From Streptococcus suis (lineage in GTDB: Bacteria; Bacillota; Bacilli; Lactobacillales; Streptococcaceae): 64,000 nt of DNA. The stretch lies in contig NZ_POJD01000142.1 in NCBI RefSeq assembly GCF_002960445.1, forward strand, positions 186,001 through 250,000, in the 5' to 3' direction. The position numbers and the translations under genes are program-made. Below are positions 54,125 to 62,434 of the stretch, one piece after another (position 1 is the first letter of the stretch; each line of letters opens with the position of its first letter). A model generated the notes under the pieces. That model was not told where the DNA came from and did not search any database. It worked only from the letters and a program-made list of their open reading frames with translations.

Positions 54125-54764
54125 TTTGAAATTAAGTCTAAAACTTTCCTTTGGTGAAGAAGTCGCAAATAGTGTGACACATGCAGTTGGGGCCTTGCTT
54201 ATGTTAGTCTTGCTTCCCATTACAGCCATTCATTCTTTTCAAGACTATAACGTGACCGCTGTAATCGGCATGTCCATTTTCGTCATCAGCCTTTTCCTCA
54301 TGTTCCTATCCTCTTCCATCTACCACTCCATGCCCTATGCTTCTACTCACAAGTACATCCTGAGGATTATCGACCATAGCATGATTTACATTGCCATCGC
54401 TGGGAGCTACACACCTGTTGCCCTTTCCTTGGTCGGTGGTTGGTTGGGGTATCTAATTGTTGGTCTACAATGGGGATTAACTATTTTTGGTATTCTATAC
54501 AAAATATTTGCCAAAAAAATCAATGAGAAATTCAGCCTCTTTCTCTATCTCTTTATGGGCTGGTTGGTTGTCTTTATCTTGCCAGCCATTCTTCAAAAGA
54601 CTGGACTTGTTTTCGGCATTCTTATGCTGGCTGGTGGATTATCTTATACTATTGGAGCCCTCTTCTACGCCAAGAAAAAGCCCTACTTCCACATGATTTG
54701 GCATCTCTTTATTCTACTGGCTTCCGCACTACAATATATGGCCATTGTCTATTTTATGCTATAA
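54114..54764 (+). CDS. trhA: Hemolysin III family membrane protein (TrhA/YqfA, PAQR superfamily)
   Basis: An integral membrane protein of 216 residues with seven hydrophobic segments, as in PAQR receptors and bacterial HlyIII. The family's metal-site residues are visible: EVANSVTHAVGAL near the N-terminus (Glu, His), SSSIYHSM (Ser, His), DHSMIYIAIAGSYTPVAL (Asp, His) and the C-terminal HMIWHLFILLAS (His pair). Despite the name, roles in membrane energetics or lipid homeostasis are proposed for relatives. Second gene of a two-gene operon ending at a bidirectional terminator. Confidence 0.9.
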   Translation: MNPSLKLSLKLSFGEEVANSVTHAVGALLMLVLLPITAIHSFQDYNVTAVIGMSIFVISLFLMFLSSSIYHSMPYASTHKYILRIIDHSMIYIAIAGSYTPVALSLVGGWLGYLIVGLQWGLTIFGILYKIFAKKINEKFSLFLYLFMGWLVVFILPAILQKTGLVFGILMLAGGLSYTIGALFYAKKKPYFHMIWHLFILLASALQYMAIVYFML

Positions 54765-54800
54765 GAAAACAGCTTCTAGATTGTTCTAGAGGCTGTTTTT
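54765..54800. terminator. Bidirectional terminator between trhA and ydcF
   Basis: AAAACAGC-TTCTAG / CTAGAG-GCTGTTTT stem with a short loop, T-runs on both strands, between convergent genes. Confidence 0.85.
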
Positions 54801-54801
54801 A

Positions 54802-55409
54802 CTACATTAAACTAACTATCATACCAAGCAAGTAAAGGACTGACACGATGCCCAAAAATACCAAATGCGCCTTTCGGCTCATGACCACATAACCTACAAA
54901 TTCACGAATGAAGGCATTAAGGCTAAAGTAAAATTTGGTTTTGGCGCCATAGCCGATACACTTGATTTTCAATTGTCGGGCCAATAGCAGAGCTCTGAAA
55001 ACGTGATAGTAATTGGTTACAAGGGCAAATCGGCTGCCTGGTTTCATCAAGGCATAGGAGTATTTCAAATTTTCTTCTGTATTGGTCGATTGGTTTTCAA
55101 TAATGATATCTCCCGCAGGGATACCCTGTTCCATAGCATAATTTGCCATTGCCTGTCCTTCTGCTATGATTTCATCAGGACCTTGTCCGCCTGACATGAT
55201 GAGCTTGCTGCCAGGATGTTTCTGGTAAACCGCTATGCCTTTGTCAATCCTCGAAGCCAAAAGTGGCGTCACCTTGTCACCAATCAAACCAGCTCCAAGA
55301 ACCACCACATAATCAAGTTTTCCAGGGAAAAGATTGACCGTCGCTCCCGGAAATAAAGAAGAGCAAACAATCCGATGGAAGCTAATAAAAGCCAGAAAAA
55401 TACCGTCAC
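54802..55409 (-). pseudogene. YdcF/DUF218 family protein with an N-terminal frameshift
   Basis: The DUF218 domain (LGAGLIGDKVTPLLASRID, SGGQGPDE, NTEENLKYS, TNYYHVFRALLLAR) is open from 55308, but no ribosome site supports a start there. A GTG at 55409 overlaps the rnhB stop and is preceded by AGGAGG. It encodes a plausible membrane segment ([19 protein letters not shown]) and then hits a TGA at 55281. Adding one C to the CCC run at 55325-55327 would join that segment to PGKLDYVVVLGAGL. I infer a one-base deletion in a homopolymer, or a sequencing error. Relatives act in envelope metabolism. The C-terminus has two hydrophobic stretches, the last at about residues 147-167 of the open part. Confidence 0.65.
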
Positions 55410-56185
55410 GACGATTTCCCTCCTGCTAGCATTGACTTGATGGGCTCAAAGGTCTTTCGGTGAATGGATGTGATACCTAGCTTGTTCAAGCCTTCCAAAT
55501 GCTCTGCTGTTCCGTAACCTGCATTCTTGCCAAAACCATAGCCAGAAAACTCCTTGTCATAGTCCGCCATCATCTTGTCCCGCGTCACCTTGGCAACGAT
55601 TGAGGCTGCTGCGATAGACAGGCTATTGGCATCTCCCTTGATGATGGAAGTTTGCGGTATGGGCGTATCCAACTTCATGGCATCGATGAGCAGGTGGTCA
55701 GGTTTCTGGCTTAATTTACCCAAAGCCTCCAGCATGGCTAACTTGGTTGCCTCGTAGATGTTGACCCGATCGATGACAGCTGCATCTTTTATTCCCACAC
55801 CGACTGCCACCGCCCGCTCCATGACCTCTTGGTAGATGGCTTCATGCTTGGACTTAGGGATTTTCTTGGAGTCGTTGAGGTGGCGGATTTTACAACCCTT
55901 GGGCAAGATTACCGCCGCTGCCACTACAGGACCTGCTAGAGGCCCTCGGCCGACTTCGTCGATACCAGCGATGAACTCCACCCCATTTTCATAAAGGGCT
56001 TTTTCGTAAGATAGCATAGCTTCTAAGCGGGCATCTTCTGCCGCTTCTTTTTCCAGCTCCTTTTGGCGTTTCTTAATAGCAGCCTGAACCCATGCTCGCT
56101 CATCCTGAGATAGTTGGTCCCAGACTGGACTGTCCAGACTGTCTACCTGGGCCAGCAGAGCAGTCACTTCCTTAATCGTTGCCAT
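55406..56185 (-). CDS. rnhB: Ribonuclease HII
   Basis: Cleaves RNA of RNA-DNA hybrids and single ribonucleotides in DNA. 259 residues. The N-terminal substrate-binding extension (1-65) is present, then [23 protein letters not shown] with the first catalytic Asp-Glu, [11 protein letters not shown], and LLIDAMKLD with the further Asp. [13 protein letters not shown] and [11 protein letters not shown] are also typical. It overlaps rbgA by 14 bases, the classical rbgA-rnhB pair, and its TGA overlaps the GTG of the damaged ydcF. Confidence 0.96.
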   Translation of the reverse strand: MATIKEVTALLAQVDSLDSPVWDQLSQDERAWVQAAIKKRQKELEKEAAEDARLEAMLSYEKALYENGVEFIAGIDEVGRGPLAGPVVAAAVILPKGCKIRHLNDSKKIPKSKHEAIYQEVMERAVAVGVGIKDAAVIDRVNIYEATKLAMLEALGKLSQKPDHLLIDAMKLDTPIPQTSIIKGDANSLSIAAASIVAKVTRDKMMADYDKEFSGYGFGKNAGYGTAEHLEGLNKLGITSIHRKTFEPIKSMLAGGKSS

Positions 56186-57023
56186 CTAAGTCACTCACCT
56201 TGTCCAATGTATAAGTACCCAAGCGACCGTCCCGAACCTCCTTGACAAAGAGATTGTAAAAACGGTCATAATCATCACGGAAACCTAGTTTTCTTGTCCA
56301 GTCCATGATGAGTTCAGGCGTTTCCTGCTCCAAATCCATACCCTTAAACCGCTCTTCTAGGCGTTCTGGATAGTTTGCCTTGAAATAGTCCAGACCAAAA
56401 ATGGTCACTTCATCCATTGGCAAGAGTTGGTCCTTGATAGCCCCAGTCAGAGCCAACTTGAGACCGACTTCTTGGTCTTCAAACTTAGGCCAGAGAATCC
56501 CTGGTGTATCAAGGATTTCGAGGTCTTTGTTGGACTTGAGCCACTGTTGGCCTTTGGTTACACCTGGTTTGTTACCGACAACGGCAATCTTCTTCCCAGC
56601 CAGACGGTTCATGAGGGTGGATTTGCCTGCATTTGGAATACCGATAATCATGGTCCGCAAGGTTTCTTTTTGAATACCTCTCTCTCGGAGGCGTTCAATC
56701 TTGTCTTTCATCAGACTCTTGGCTGCGTCGGTCACCTTTTTCACCGTCGCTTGTTCCTTTGAGTTGATTGCAAGGGTGCGAATTCCTTGACCTTCAAAGT
56801 AGCTCTGCCATTCTTTTGTACGAACAGGATCTGCCAAATCAACCTTATTTAAAATCATAAGCTTGGGCTTATCACCAACAATTTTGGTCAACATGGGGTT
56901 TTGGCTGGATAGGGGCAGACGGGCATCGACCAAAATAGTCACGAAATCAACGTGCTTGATATTCTCCTGTACCTGCCTGCGAGCCTTGGACATGTGGCCC
57001 GGAAACCATTGAATTGTTGCCAT
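56172..57023 (-). CDS. rbgA: Ribosome biogenesis GTPase RbgA (YlqF)
   Basis: A circularly permuted GTPase that promotes late 50S subunit maturation. The 283 residues show G4 (NKVDLAD) before G1 ([14 protein letters not shown]) and G3 (DTPGILWP), the order specific to this family. The N-terminus is [17 protein letters not shown], with the conserved His in FPGHM. The C-terminal ANTAR-like domain is complete. The start codon lies only 68 bases from the integrase of the second mobile element, so the native promoter region of rbgA may have been replaced by element DNA. rbgA is a reported ICE integration site in S. suis. Confidence 0.96.
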   Translation of the reverse strand: MATIQWFPGHMSKARRQVQENIKHVDFVTILVDARLPLSSQNPMLTKIVGDKPKLMILNKVDLADPVRTKEWQSYFEGQGIRTLAINSKEQATVKKVTDAAKSLMKDKIERLRERGIQKETLRTMIIGIPNAGKSTLMNRLAGKKIAVVGNKPGVTKGQQWLKSNKDLEILDTPGILWPKFEDQEVGLKLALTGAIKDQLLPMDEVTIFGLDYFKANYPERLEERFKGMDLEQETPELIMDWTRKLGFRDDYDRFYNLFVKEVRDGRLGTYTLDKVSDLDGND

Positions 57024-57082
57024 GGGATTAAAACTCCTTTACTTTGGGCTTTTATGAGCCTAACTTGATATTTTTTATAAGA

Positions 57083-57101
57083 ATTGGGCAGTTATTGGGC
57101 A
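57083..57101 (+). repeat. Tandem 11-bp repeats at the integrase end of the second element
   Basis: ATTGGGCA occurs at 57083 and 57094, an 11-base period, overlapping the stop of the integrase gene. This is the same arrangement as at the integrase end of the rplL IME, so arm-type binding sites are likely. Confidence 0.6.
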
Positions 57102-58339
57102 AAATCAAGCTTATTAAAATAAGTTGTGATTGCTTGAACTGATTTTTCTTGAGTCCCAACTTCAAGATGTGTATATCCATTAGTTGTCTCTACTTCAACG
57201 TGTCCAACTCTTAATTGAATTTCTTTTAATGGTACATCATTATTATTTCTCAAAGCTGAAATATGAATATGACGGAAACTGTGTGGTACAACGTTTTTGT
57301 TCCATTTAAAACCATACCGAGCTTCACAGTTTTTTCGTAAATCTTTATTGATTCGTGTCAGAATAGCTCGAAAACTTTGCGAGGTGATTGGTGAACCATA
57401 CTCTGTCTTAAAAAGATAATCATTTTCCCAAAATGCCTCGGATGGATGGGTTGTCATATGTGTTTGAAAATCTTTATTACGAATGGAAACTCGTTGAACT
57501 GCCTCCATAACAAAATCTGGAAGTAAGATTGTCCGCTCACCAGCCGTAGTTTTTGTTGAATCATCATAAAAATCTTCAACTTTCAGGTCATGCGATTGTA
57601 GTGACTTTGAAATTTCAACACTTTGTTTATCAAAATCAAAATCTGTCTCACGCAACGCAGAGGCTTCTCCAATTCGACAGCCTGAACCTACCAGAAAAAT
57701 TGCTAGATCAAAGTAATTTTTATTCCTTCGCTTATTTAGTTCTGAAAACAGAACTTGGACTTCTGCTTCTGTCAAAAACTTTGCTTCTTTACGTTCTTTG
57801 CGTTCTTTCTTATCTGAAATTGAAGCATAAAGTTTAATAACTCTGGATGGAGAATAGGGAATAACAGAATGCAGGACTGCATAATCAAAAATTTTATTCA
57901 AGGTTGATTTAATATGTTGCATCGTTGAATGACTAGCATTATATTTAACTCGATATTCTTCTAAACTATTTCTTATTAAAAGTGGAGTAATAACTTCTAA
58001 AAGTATGTCGTTAGGAAGCATCTCGGAAAGTCTGTTTAATACCAATCTTTCACGTTTAACGGTGTTAGGTTTGACAGTTGTAGACCAAGTTGAAAACCAA
58101 TGTTCAATTAACTCTCCAAACGTAGTTATTTTTTTCGATTTATATTTTGATTCTAATTCATTGACGATTCTGTCAATTTTGTCCAACAATTCACGTTCTG
58201 CTTGTCGAATAGCCTTTGGACTATTCTGTTTAAAGGAAACGGAAGCTCTTTTAATCTTATTTGTAATCGGATCTGTATAACGTTCTATCACAACATAGGT
58301 TTCATTTCCATTTTTATCTACTCTCGTTTCTAAATACAT
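57092..58339 (-). CDS. int: Tyrosine integrase of the second mobile element
   Basis: 415 residues. An N-terminal arm-binding region (VIERYTDPITNKIKRASVSF), a core-binding domain (TTFGELIEHWFSTWSTTVKP to DYAVLHSVIP) and a catalytic domain with the full set: Arg in GSGCRIGEASAL, box II HSFRH, His in VGHVEVETT and Tyr in NGYTHLE. It is expected to integrate and excise the element next to rbgA. The promoter appears to be upstream of the small HTH gene (58699-58722), so the two are probably co-transcribed. Only the left part of the element is in the window; the far attachment site is not visible. Confidence 0.92.
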   Translation of the reverse strand: MYLETRVDKNGNETYVVIERYTDPITNKIKRASVSFKQNSPKAIRQAERELLDKIDRIVNELESKYKSKKITTFGELIEHWFSTWSTTVKPNTVKRERLVLNRLSEMLPNDILLEVITPLLIRNSLEEYRVKYNASHSTMQHIKSTLNKIFDYAVLHSVIPYSPSRVIKLYASISDKKERKERKEAKFLTEAEVQVLFSELNKRRNKNYFDLAIFLVGSGCRIGEASALRETDFDFDKQSVEISKSLQSHDLKVEDFYDDSTKTTAGERTILLPDFVMEAVQRVSIRNKDFQTHMTTHPSEAFWENDYLFKTEYGSPITSQSFRAILTRINKDLRKNCEARYGFKWNKNVVPHSFRHIHISALRNNNDVPLKEIQLRVGHVEVETTNGYTHLEVGTQEKSVQAITTYFNKLDFAQ

Positions 58340-58413
58340 ATTATTCCTTTCTTTAAAAACGATAAAATAGATAGCTAACCAAACTATTTTACCATTTTTT
58401 TCTTTTTTTTGCT

Positions 58414-58668
58414 TTATCGTTTTATTTTCGTTCGATGTTTATATCTTAGAAATTCTTCAAAGCGATCAATTTTAACAAACATTGTCTTATGTGAAGGATT
58501 AATAACGGCATCACGAAATTTTTTACTTGCTCTCATTTCACGTAGCCATCTATTCAAGGTATGTATTGATAATCCAGACCAAATTTTTAAAAGAGTTTGC
58601 TTATCAGCCCATCCACTGCCGTTACTGTATTTCATCTCATACAGATTTTTATTATTTTTTGAATTCAT
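58414..58668 (-). CDS. Small HTH/excisionase-like protein
   Basis: An 84-residue basic protein upstream of the integrase gene, which is where excisionases sit. WADKQTLLKIWSGLSIHTLNRWLREMRAS looks like a helix-turn-helix, followed by FVKIDRFEEFLRYKHRTKIKR, a basic C-terminus. I start it at ATG 58668 (MNSKNNKN); a GTG at 58680 is possible. The family is not named with confidence; DUF771-like excisionases are similar in layout. Expected to control directionality of recombination. Confidence 0.6.
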   Translation of the reverse strand: MNSKNNKNLYEMKYSNGSGWADKQTLLKIWSGLSIHTLNRWLREMRASKKFRDAVINPSHKTMFVKIDRFEEFLRYKHRTKIKR

Positions 58669-58698
58669 ATTAAAATCCACTTTCTTTTCTCAAAAGCA

Positions 58699-58722
58699 AT
58701 TATGCCACAATCGTATGAAAAT
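58699..58722 (-). promoter_or_regulatory. Promoter-operator copy 1 (before the small HTH gene and int)
   Basis: On the minus strand an extended -10 TGGCATAAT (58699-58707) is preceded by a block shared with 59641-59664: 19 of 24 bases are identical, and the differences are confined to the centre. Confidence 0.6.
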
Positions 58723-58973
58723 CTTGATAAAAAATTTTTTTATTCAAATTTGTAGCAACAAATAGTCTTTCATAATATATGGATTGAATTCTCAATAACT
58801 TTAATTATTCATAATAGTTTTTATCGAATTTCATGGGTGATAGTCCAACATTCTTGGAATTTATATATAGAAAAAAATATTTTTAATAAAGCGAAACACA
58901 TTGATTACACAATAAACTAATATATTATTGTCCTCACAATTTGAAGATAATCGTCTCTTCTCCTGCTACACAT

Positions 58974-59005
58974 AAAACGCTCTAGTAATCAAACTGGAGC
59001 GTTTT
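58974..59005. terminator. Strong hairpin, possible terminator
   Basis: A twelve-pair stem AAAACGCTCTAG/CTGGAGCGTTTT (one wobble) with an 8-base loop, followed by T on the plus strand and TTTT on the minus. It could end transcription of the 142-residue gene (minus) or an unrecognised plus-strand RNA. Confidence 0.6.
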
Positions 59006-59116
59006 TGTATTATCATATAAAAGAATAACTGTAATTTATTGATCATTCATTTGAAAAAGCAAGATTAATAAAATCAAGTTGAAATATTAACTAATTTTGT
59101 TTTCAAGTAGAAGCAG

Positions 59117-59545
59117 TTAAGATGATAAAATAGATTTTTTATTTCCTTCCAGAAAATTATCAAATCCCAAAGCTTGAATTGCTGAAATCGCAACATACCA
59201 GTTACCATTACAATAATGTGTAAAAATAACTTTCAGAGCATTTAGGAAATGTTGAATATCCTTTTCCATATTTGAAAACGAGAAAGAAGTTATCGATGGG
59301 TCATAAGCTGGATAAGTCATTTCAATAATGACAAGCGCATCTGATTCTTCTGTTTCATCAAATACCTTTACCACGATATTGGAACCATCATTTTCTAATT
59401 GTAATTCATAGTAATCATCTGTTACGTACGGTATCAAAGAAAAATCTGTTCTTCTCCCATTTTCTGCAGCTTCTTCTTCTGCAGAAAATATTTCGTGTTT
59501 TATATGCTTAATGAGTACCTCATTAGATTCTAATAATTTTTTCAT
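59117..59545 (-). CDS. Acidic protein of unknown function (142 residues)
   Basis: ATG 59545 has a good AAAGGAAAG ribosome site. The protein is acidic in its N-terminal half, with alternating strand-like segments (DDYYELQLENDGSNIVVKVF, then ALVIIEMTYPAYDPSI) and a helical C-terminal half (DIQHFLNALKVIFTHY). No membrane segment and no catalytic motif. I do not recognise a family. Its promoter region carries the same operator-like block as the small HTH/int gene pair, so it may be regulated together with excision. Confidence 0.6.
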   Translation of the reverse strand: MKKLLESNEVLIKHIKHEIFSAEEEAAENGRRTDFSLIPYVTDDYYELQLENDGSNIVVKVFDETEESDALVIIEMTYPAYDPSITSFSFSNMEKDIQHFLNALKVIFTHYCNGNWYVAISAIQALGFDNFLEGNKKSILSS

Positions 59546-59640
59546 ACATTACTTTCCTTTCTTTAAATTTCTTAAATCCTCGCTATATTTAGTTATTTTT
59601 ATCCACTCATAAACTGAACCTCACTTCCTATTTTGACTAT

Positions 59641-59664
59641 ATTATGCCACTTTCACGTGAAAAT
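59641..59664 (-). promoter_or_regulatory. Promoter-operator copy 2 (before the 142-residue gene)
   Basis: The minus-strand extended -10 TGGCATAAT (59641-59649) is directly preceded by the perfect 12-base palindrome TTTCACGTGAAA (59651-59662). Same block as 58699-58722. Confidence 0.6.
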
Positions 59665-59901
59665 AAAAAAACGTGCAGAACATACTTGCAAGCGAGCGAA
59701 CATTATCTACTCGTTTTTTTATTTTTTTCAAAAAATGACATAATACTATTGAATAAAATTGATGTAATAGAGATTGGAGGTGGAATACTGTATCATTTGA
59801 TTATCAACACTGGACTCGGTGAAAAATGAAATTTCAAATGCACAGACTTCTCTTGTTATTGGGTGTCATTGACCATAATGAGAATGTGAAAAAATAGTGA
59901 A

Positions 59902-59948
59902 ATAAATGGTTATTCTACGAATGAAATGAGTACAGAATAACCATTTAT
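59902..59948. repeat. Perfect 15-bp inverted repeat with 17-base loop
   Basis: ATAAATGGTTATTCT (59902-59916) and AGAATAACCATTTAT (59934-59948). There is no T-run on either side, so it is a poor terminator. It may be a binding site or origin hairpin upstream of the recombinase gene. Confidence 0.75.
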
Positions 59949-60198
59949 CAAAAAATATAGTACAGAAAAAAGTGTTTAATACAAAGTAAATTACGAAAGT
60001 TCGATATAAAAATAACCAGTTCAATGACTTAACGATAATTTTTGAGATATTCAACGGTGCTACTGAAGAATATTGAAAACGATAGTCCAAAAGGACAGCC
60101 TCAACGAAAATTATCGGAGCATACCCAGCTCGTAATTAAAAAGGGTGGGAGGCAATTTAACAGTAACAAGCATTTTTAAGAAAGAAAGGAGAAAGAGA

Positions 60199-61164
60199 AT
60201 GCCAAGAAAAAGGAATTCTTTGAAACATGATATATTCGTCTCAGCAACTAAAAATGTTACAAACAATACATCTCGAACTTCATACAAACGTTCTGCTACT
60301 CGTTTTTCTAAATGGGCTAAGGTTAATGGAATAAAGAAAATTTCTGATATTACAGAAGAAGTTCTTCAAAAATATCATGATGATCTTCAACAAGATCCAA
60401 AACAGTACACTCCCGCAACTATTCATACATACCTCGCTCCAATCGCAAAAGCTTCCGGAATCAACCTCAATCGCATCAAAAAACAAAAACGAACAAGCGA
60501 TAAAATAGTTAGAGGACGAAAACATGAGGCTAATGAACAAGGGAAAAAACAAGAATTGAACTCTCGCTTCTCTCGCCTTTTAAACTTTCAGAAAGTCGTT
60601 GGAATTCGTCGTAACGAACTCAAACACCTTACTGGTTCAGATTTTAAAGAAGATGAATATGGCAATTGTTATGTTTATGTTAAAAGGGGAAAAGGGGGAA
60701 AGAAACAGATGCAATATATATTGCCTAAAGACGCTGAAATAGTAAGGAAAACTTTTCAAGGAATCGGGAAAAACGAATTAGTATTCAAAGAAGAAGAGAT
60801 GAATAACCAGATTAATTTACATGCGCTACGTGCTCAACATTCAAGAGATAGCTACTTCTTCTACCTTAAAAAGATTCAACAAAACCCAAAAATGAAACAC
60901 ACACTTTCAAATTTCCTAATCAAAAAATGGGAAGAAGGACATCAGAAATTAAAAAATGAATCACCAAGTCAATACGAAAAACAGCGTAGAAACTTCATTT
61001 ATGACCTACGCGACGAACTTTATGTTCTGCGTGGGTCAAATAAATCAAAAGCTATTTCCTCTGGAATGCCAATCGAATATAACCGTTTAGCGCTAATGGC
61101 TGTATCTGTTTTAAATTTATCACATTGGCGTTTATCTGTTACTGTAACAAATTACATTTTGTAA
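60199..61164 (+). CDS. Non-canonical tyrosine recombinase-like protein
   Basis: A 321-residue protein from ATG 60199, preceded by AAAGGAG. An N-terminal SAM-like domain (SYKRSATRFSKWAKVNGIKKI) is followed by a recombinase-like fold. Arg is in VGIRRNELKHL, box II in LHALRAQHS, and a C-terminal SHWR with Tyr ten residues later in VTNYIL-stop, so all catalytic positions can be matched. The distance between box II and the final His/Tyr is about 90 residues instead of the usual 25, filled by a charged, helical insertion. It could be an atypical recombinase or an inactive DNA-binding derivative. Adjacent genes are of unknown function. The Lys-rich composition fits the AT-rich element. Confidence 0.65.
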   Translation: MPRKRNSLKHDIFVSATKNVTNNTSRTSYKRSATRFSKWAKVNGIKKISDITEEVLQKYHDDLQQDPKQYTPATIHTYLAPIAKASGINLNRIKKQKRTSDKIVRGRKHEANEQGKKQELNSRFSRLLNFQKVVGIRRNELKHLTGSDFKEDEYGNCYVYVKRGKGGKKQMQYILPKDAEIVRKTFQGIGKNELVFKEEEMNNQINLHALRAQHSRDSYFFYLKKIQQNPKMKHTLSNFLIKKWEEGHQKLKNESPSQYEKQRRNFIYDLRDELYVLRGSNKSKAISSGMPIEYNRLALMAVSVLNLSHWRLSVTVTNYIL

Positions 61165-61232
61165 CAATTTTTTTGATTTATTGTTTCTGACATAATGTAT
61201 TTGTAGAATATTGAAGTAATGGAGGACATAAT

Positions 61233-61838
61233 ATGAGGAATCAAAATAATCTACAAAACATAAACCGAAACACTATTTTCGCAAGAGGAAAAATTATTGA
61301 AATTAACGATAAAGATTGCGCACCATCATTTATCTTATTCATTCGAAATGGTGCAGGTCGTAAACATACATATTTAACACTCAGATATGATCCAAATATT
61401 TTATATCCAATTAAAGGTACGAATGTTTACATCGAAGGACATTTGAACAATGTTATTAATTCGAATAAATTTAAGAATCAACATTATTTTGCTGATAATC
61501 TAACTGTAGTGCAAACGGAAATATCAAATTATTTCAACCTATCAAAGTCGAATGGATTTGCATTCCCAAAGCATTTTGCAAAATTTTTTGTTTATGGAAC
61601 TGTTATTAATATGAATGTTAATAACAATTCCATCTGGATTGAACTTAAAATTAAAGATGAAAATGATAATGAAGTCAAAATTCAGTACAGCAAAAAAATG
61701 AGAGTCAGTGACATAAAATTTAAGGTTGGTGACAAAGTATATGTCTATGCATTACCAATATCCACAGAAAAATTATTAAATGAGGAAATAGTGAACTTTG
61801 AAACATTAGTGGCAGAAGATATTGTAATCGAGCAATAA
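61233..61838 (+). CDS. Putative tandem OB-fold (SSB-like) protein
   Basis: A 201-residue protein with a strong GGAGG ribosome site. It reads as two successive five-strand units: IFARGKIIEINDKD...SFILFIRNG...YLTLRYD...KGTNVYIEGHLNN...YFADNLTVVQ, and FFVYGTVINMNVNNN...WIELKIKD...VKIQYSKK...VGDKVYVYALPIS...LVAEDIVIEQ. That order (G-x-V/I, central strands, VGD/KGT turn, VY, closing strand) is the one seen in SSB and PriB OB folds. No Asp/Gly-rich acidic tail is present, so it is not an ordinary SSB. I infer single-stranded DNA or RNA binding from this pattern only; no family was recognised. Confidence 0.5.
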   Translation: MRNQNNLQNINRNTIFARGKIIEINDKDCAPSFILFIRNGAGRKHTYLTLRYDPNILYPIKGTNVYIEGHLNNVINSNKFKNQHYFADNLTVVQTEISNYFNLSKSNGFAFPKHFAKFFVYGTVINMNVNNNSIWIELKIKDENDNEVKIQYSKKMRVSDIKFKVGDKVYVYALPISTEKLLNEEIVNFETLVAEDIVIEQ

Positions 61839-61842
61839 AAAA

Positions 61843-61891
61843 ATAGAAAAAAGTGGAGACTTCGAACGATTGAAGTTTCCACTTTCTTTTG
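61843..61891. terminator. Bidirectional terminator between the OB-fold gene and the 127-residue gene
   Basis: A 14-pair stem (61851-61864 with 61873-61886, one wobble) and an 8-base loop, T-rich on both sides, between convergent genes. Confidence 0.85.
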
Positions 61892-62275
61892 TTAATTTTC
61901 GATACTTCGCAATTTTTTAAAAGCATTTTTGTATTGCATATTAGCATATTTTACTATCTCTTCAAAATCCTCCTCACTTATCCCGTTTCCTTCAATTTTA
62001 TTCGAGATTCCAAATGGTTTATTTAATATATCCACTATTTCATGCCAATAATTTGCAGTCAATTCATCTTCTGGTAGTTGTTCTTCAATTAAGTCACGAC
62101 GTATTTGTTTAAAAGCCTCATCTAGTTTTTCAATTGAGCAATCGAGGCAGTGAGGTTGTATGTAATCTCTCATGGCAATTTTACAATCCTCAACATTGTT
62201 CGTGTGTGAAAATTTTTTCAGAATATCATTCATATCGTTATAAAAATTAGAAGGTAGCTCATTTTTCTTTCTCAT
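61892..62275 (-). CDS. Hypothetical helical protein (127 residues)
   Basis: ATG 62275 has an AGGAAAG ribosome site. The protein is acidic and probably all-helical (NDMNDILKKFSHTNNVEDCKIAMRDYI, EKLDEAFKQIRRDL, EEIVKYANMQYKNAFKKL). Two cysteines lie close together in PHCLDCS. It has no membrane segment and I do not recognise the family. It is divergent from the repressor gene and convergent with the OB-fold gene. Confidence 0.6.
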   Translation of the reverse strand: MRKKNELPSNFYNDMNDILKKFSHTNNVEDCKIAMRDYIQPHCLDCSIEKLDEAFKQIRRDLIEEQLPEDELTANYWHEIVDILNKPFGISNKIEGNGISEEDFEEIVKYANMQYKNAFKKLRSIEN

Positions 62276-62372
62276 AGAACTCTTTCCTATCCTTTATTTA
62301 GTCCATTCAATTGAGTGTATTTCTTGTATTTTATCACAATCATCTAAAATACAATACAAATTATTTTACTTA

Positions 62373-62424
62373 TTGCTTTTTTGTCCAAATTTGTTATAAT
62401 TTTGTTAATCTATAATTTAACAAA
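62373..62424 (+). promoter_or_regulatory. Promoter and autoregulatory operator of the HdiR-like repressor
   Basis: TTGCTT (62373-62378), 16 bases ending TGT, TATAAT (62395-62400). Immediately after the -10 there is a perfect inverted repeat TTTGTTAA/TTAACAAA (62401-62408, 62417-62424), placed to block transcription. Confidence 0.75.
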
Positions 62425-62434
62425 GAAGGTTTTT

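Larger units (their letters stand above)
58681..59116. other. AT-rich non-coding stretch in the second element
   Basis: No supported gene. It holds the promoter/operator copy at 58699-58722 and the hairpin at 58974-59005; the rest is AT-rich and without pattern that I can name. Confidence 0.5.
59546..60198. other. 653-base AT-rich intergenic region of the second element
   Basis: It holds the promoter/operator copy at 59641-59664, a plus-strand extended -10 TGACATAAT near 59736, and the 15-base inverted repeat at 59902-59948. Short open frames here (for example 59644-59829) lack ribosome sites and look accidental. Confidence 0.5.

Noticed and set aside
58920..59005. Possible tRNA or tRNA fragment as integration target
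   Set aside because: No cloverleaf, T-loop or CCA could be found; the only structure is one terminator-like hairpin.
59644..59829. A 61-codon plus-strand frame in the intergenic region of the second element
   Set aside because: No ribosome site, hydrophobic low-complexity product, and it overlaps an operator-like block.
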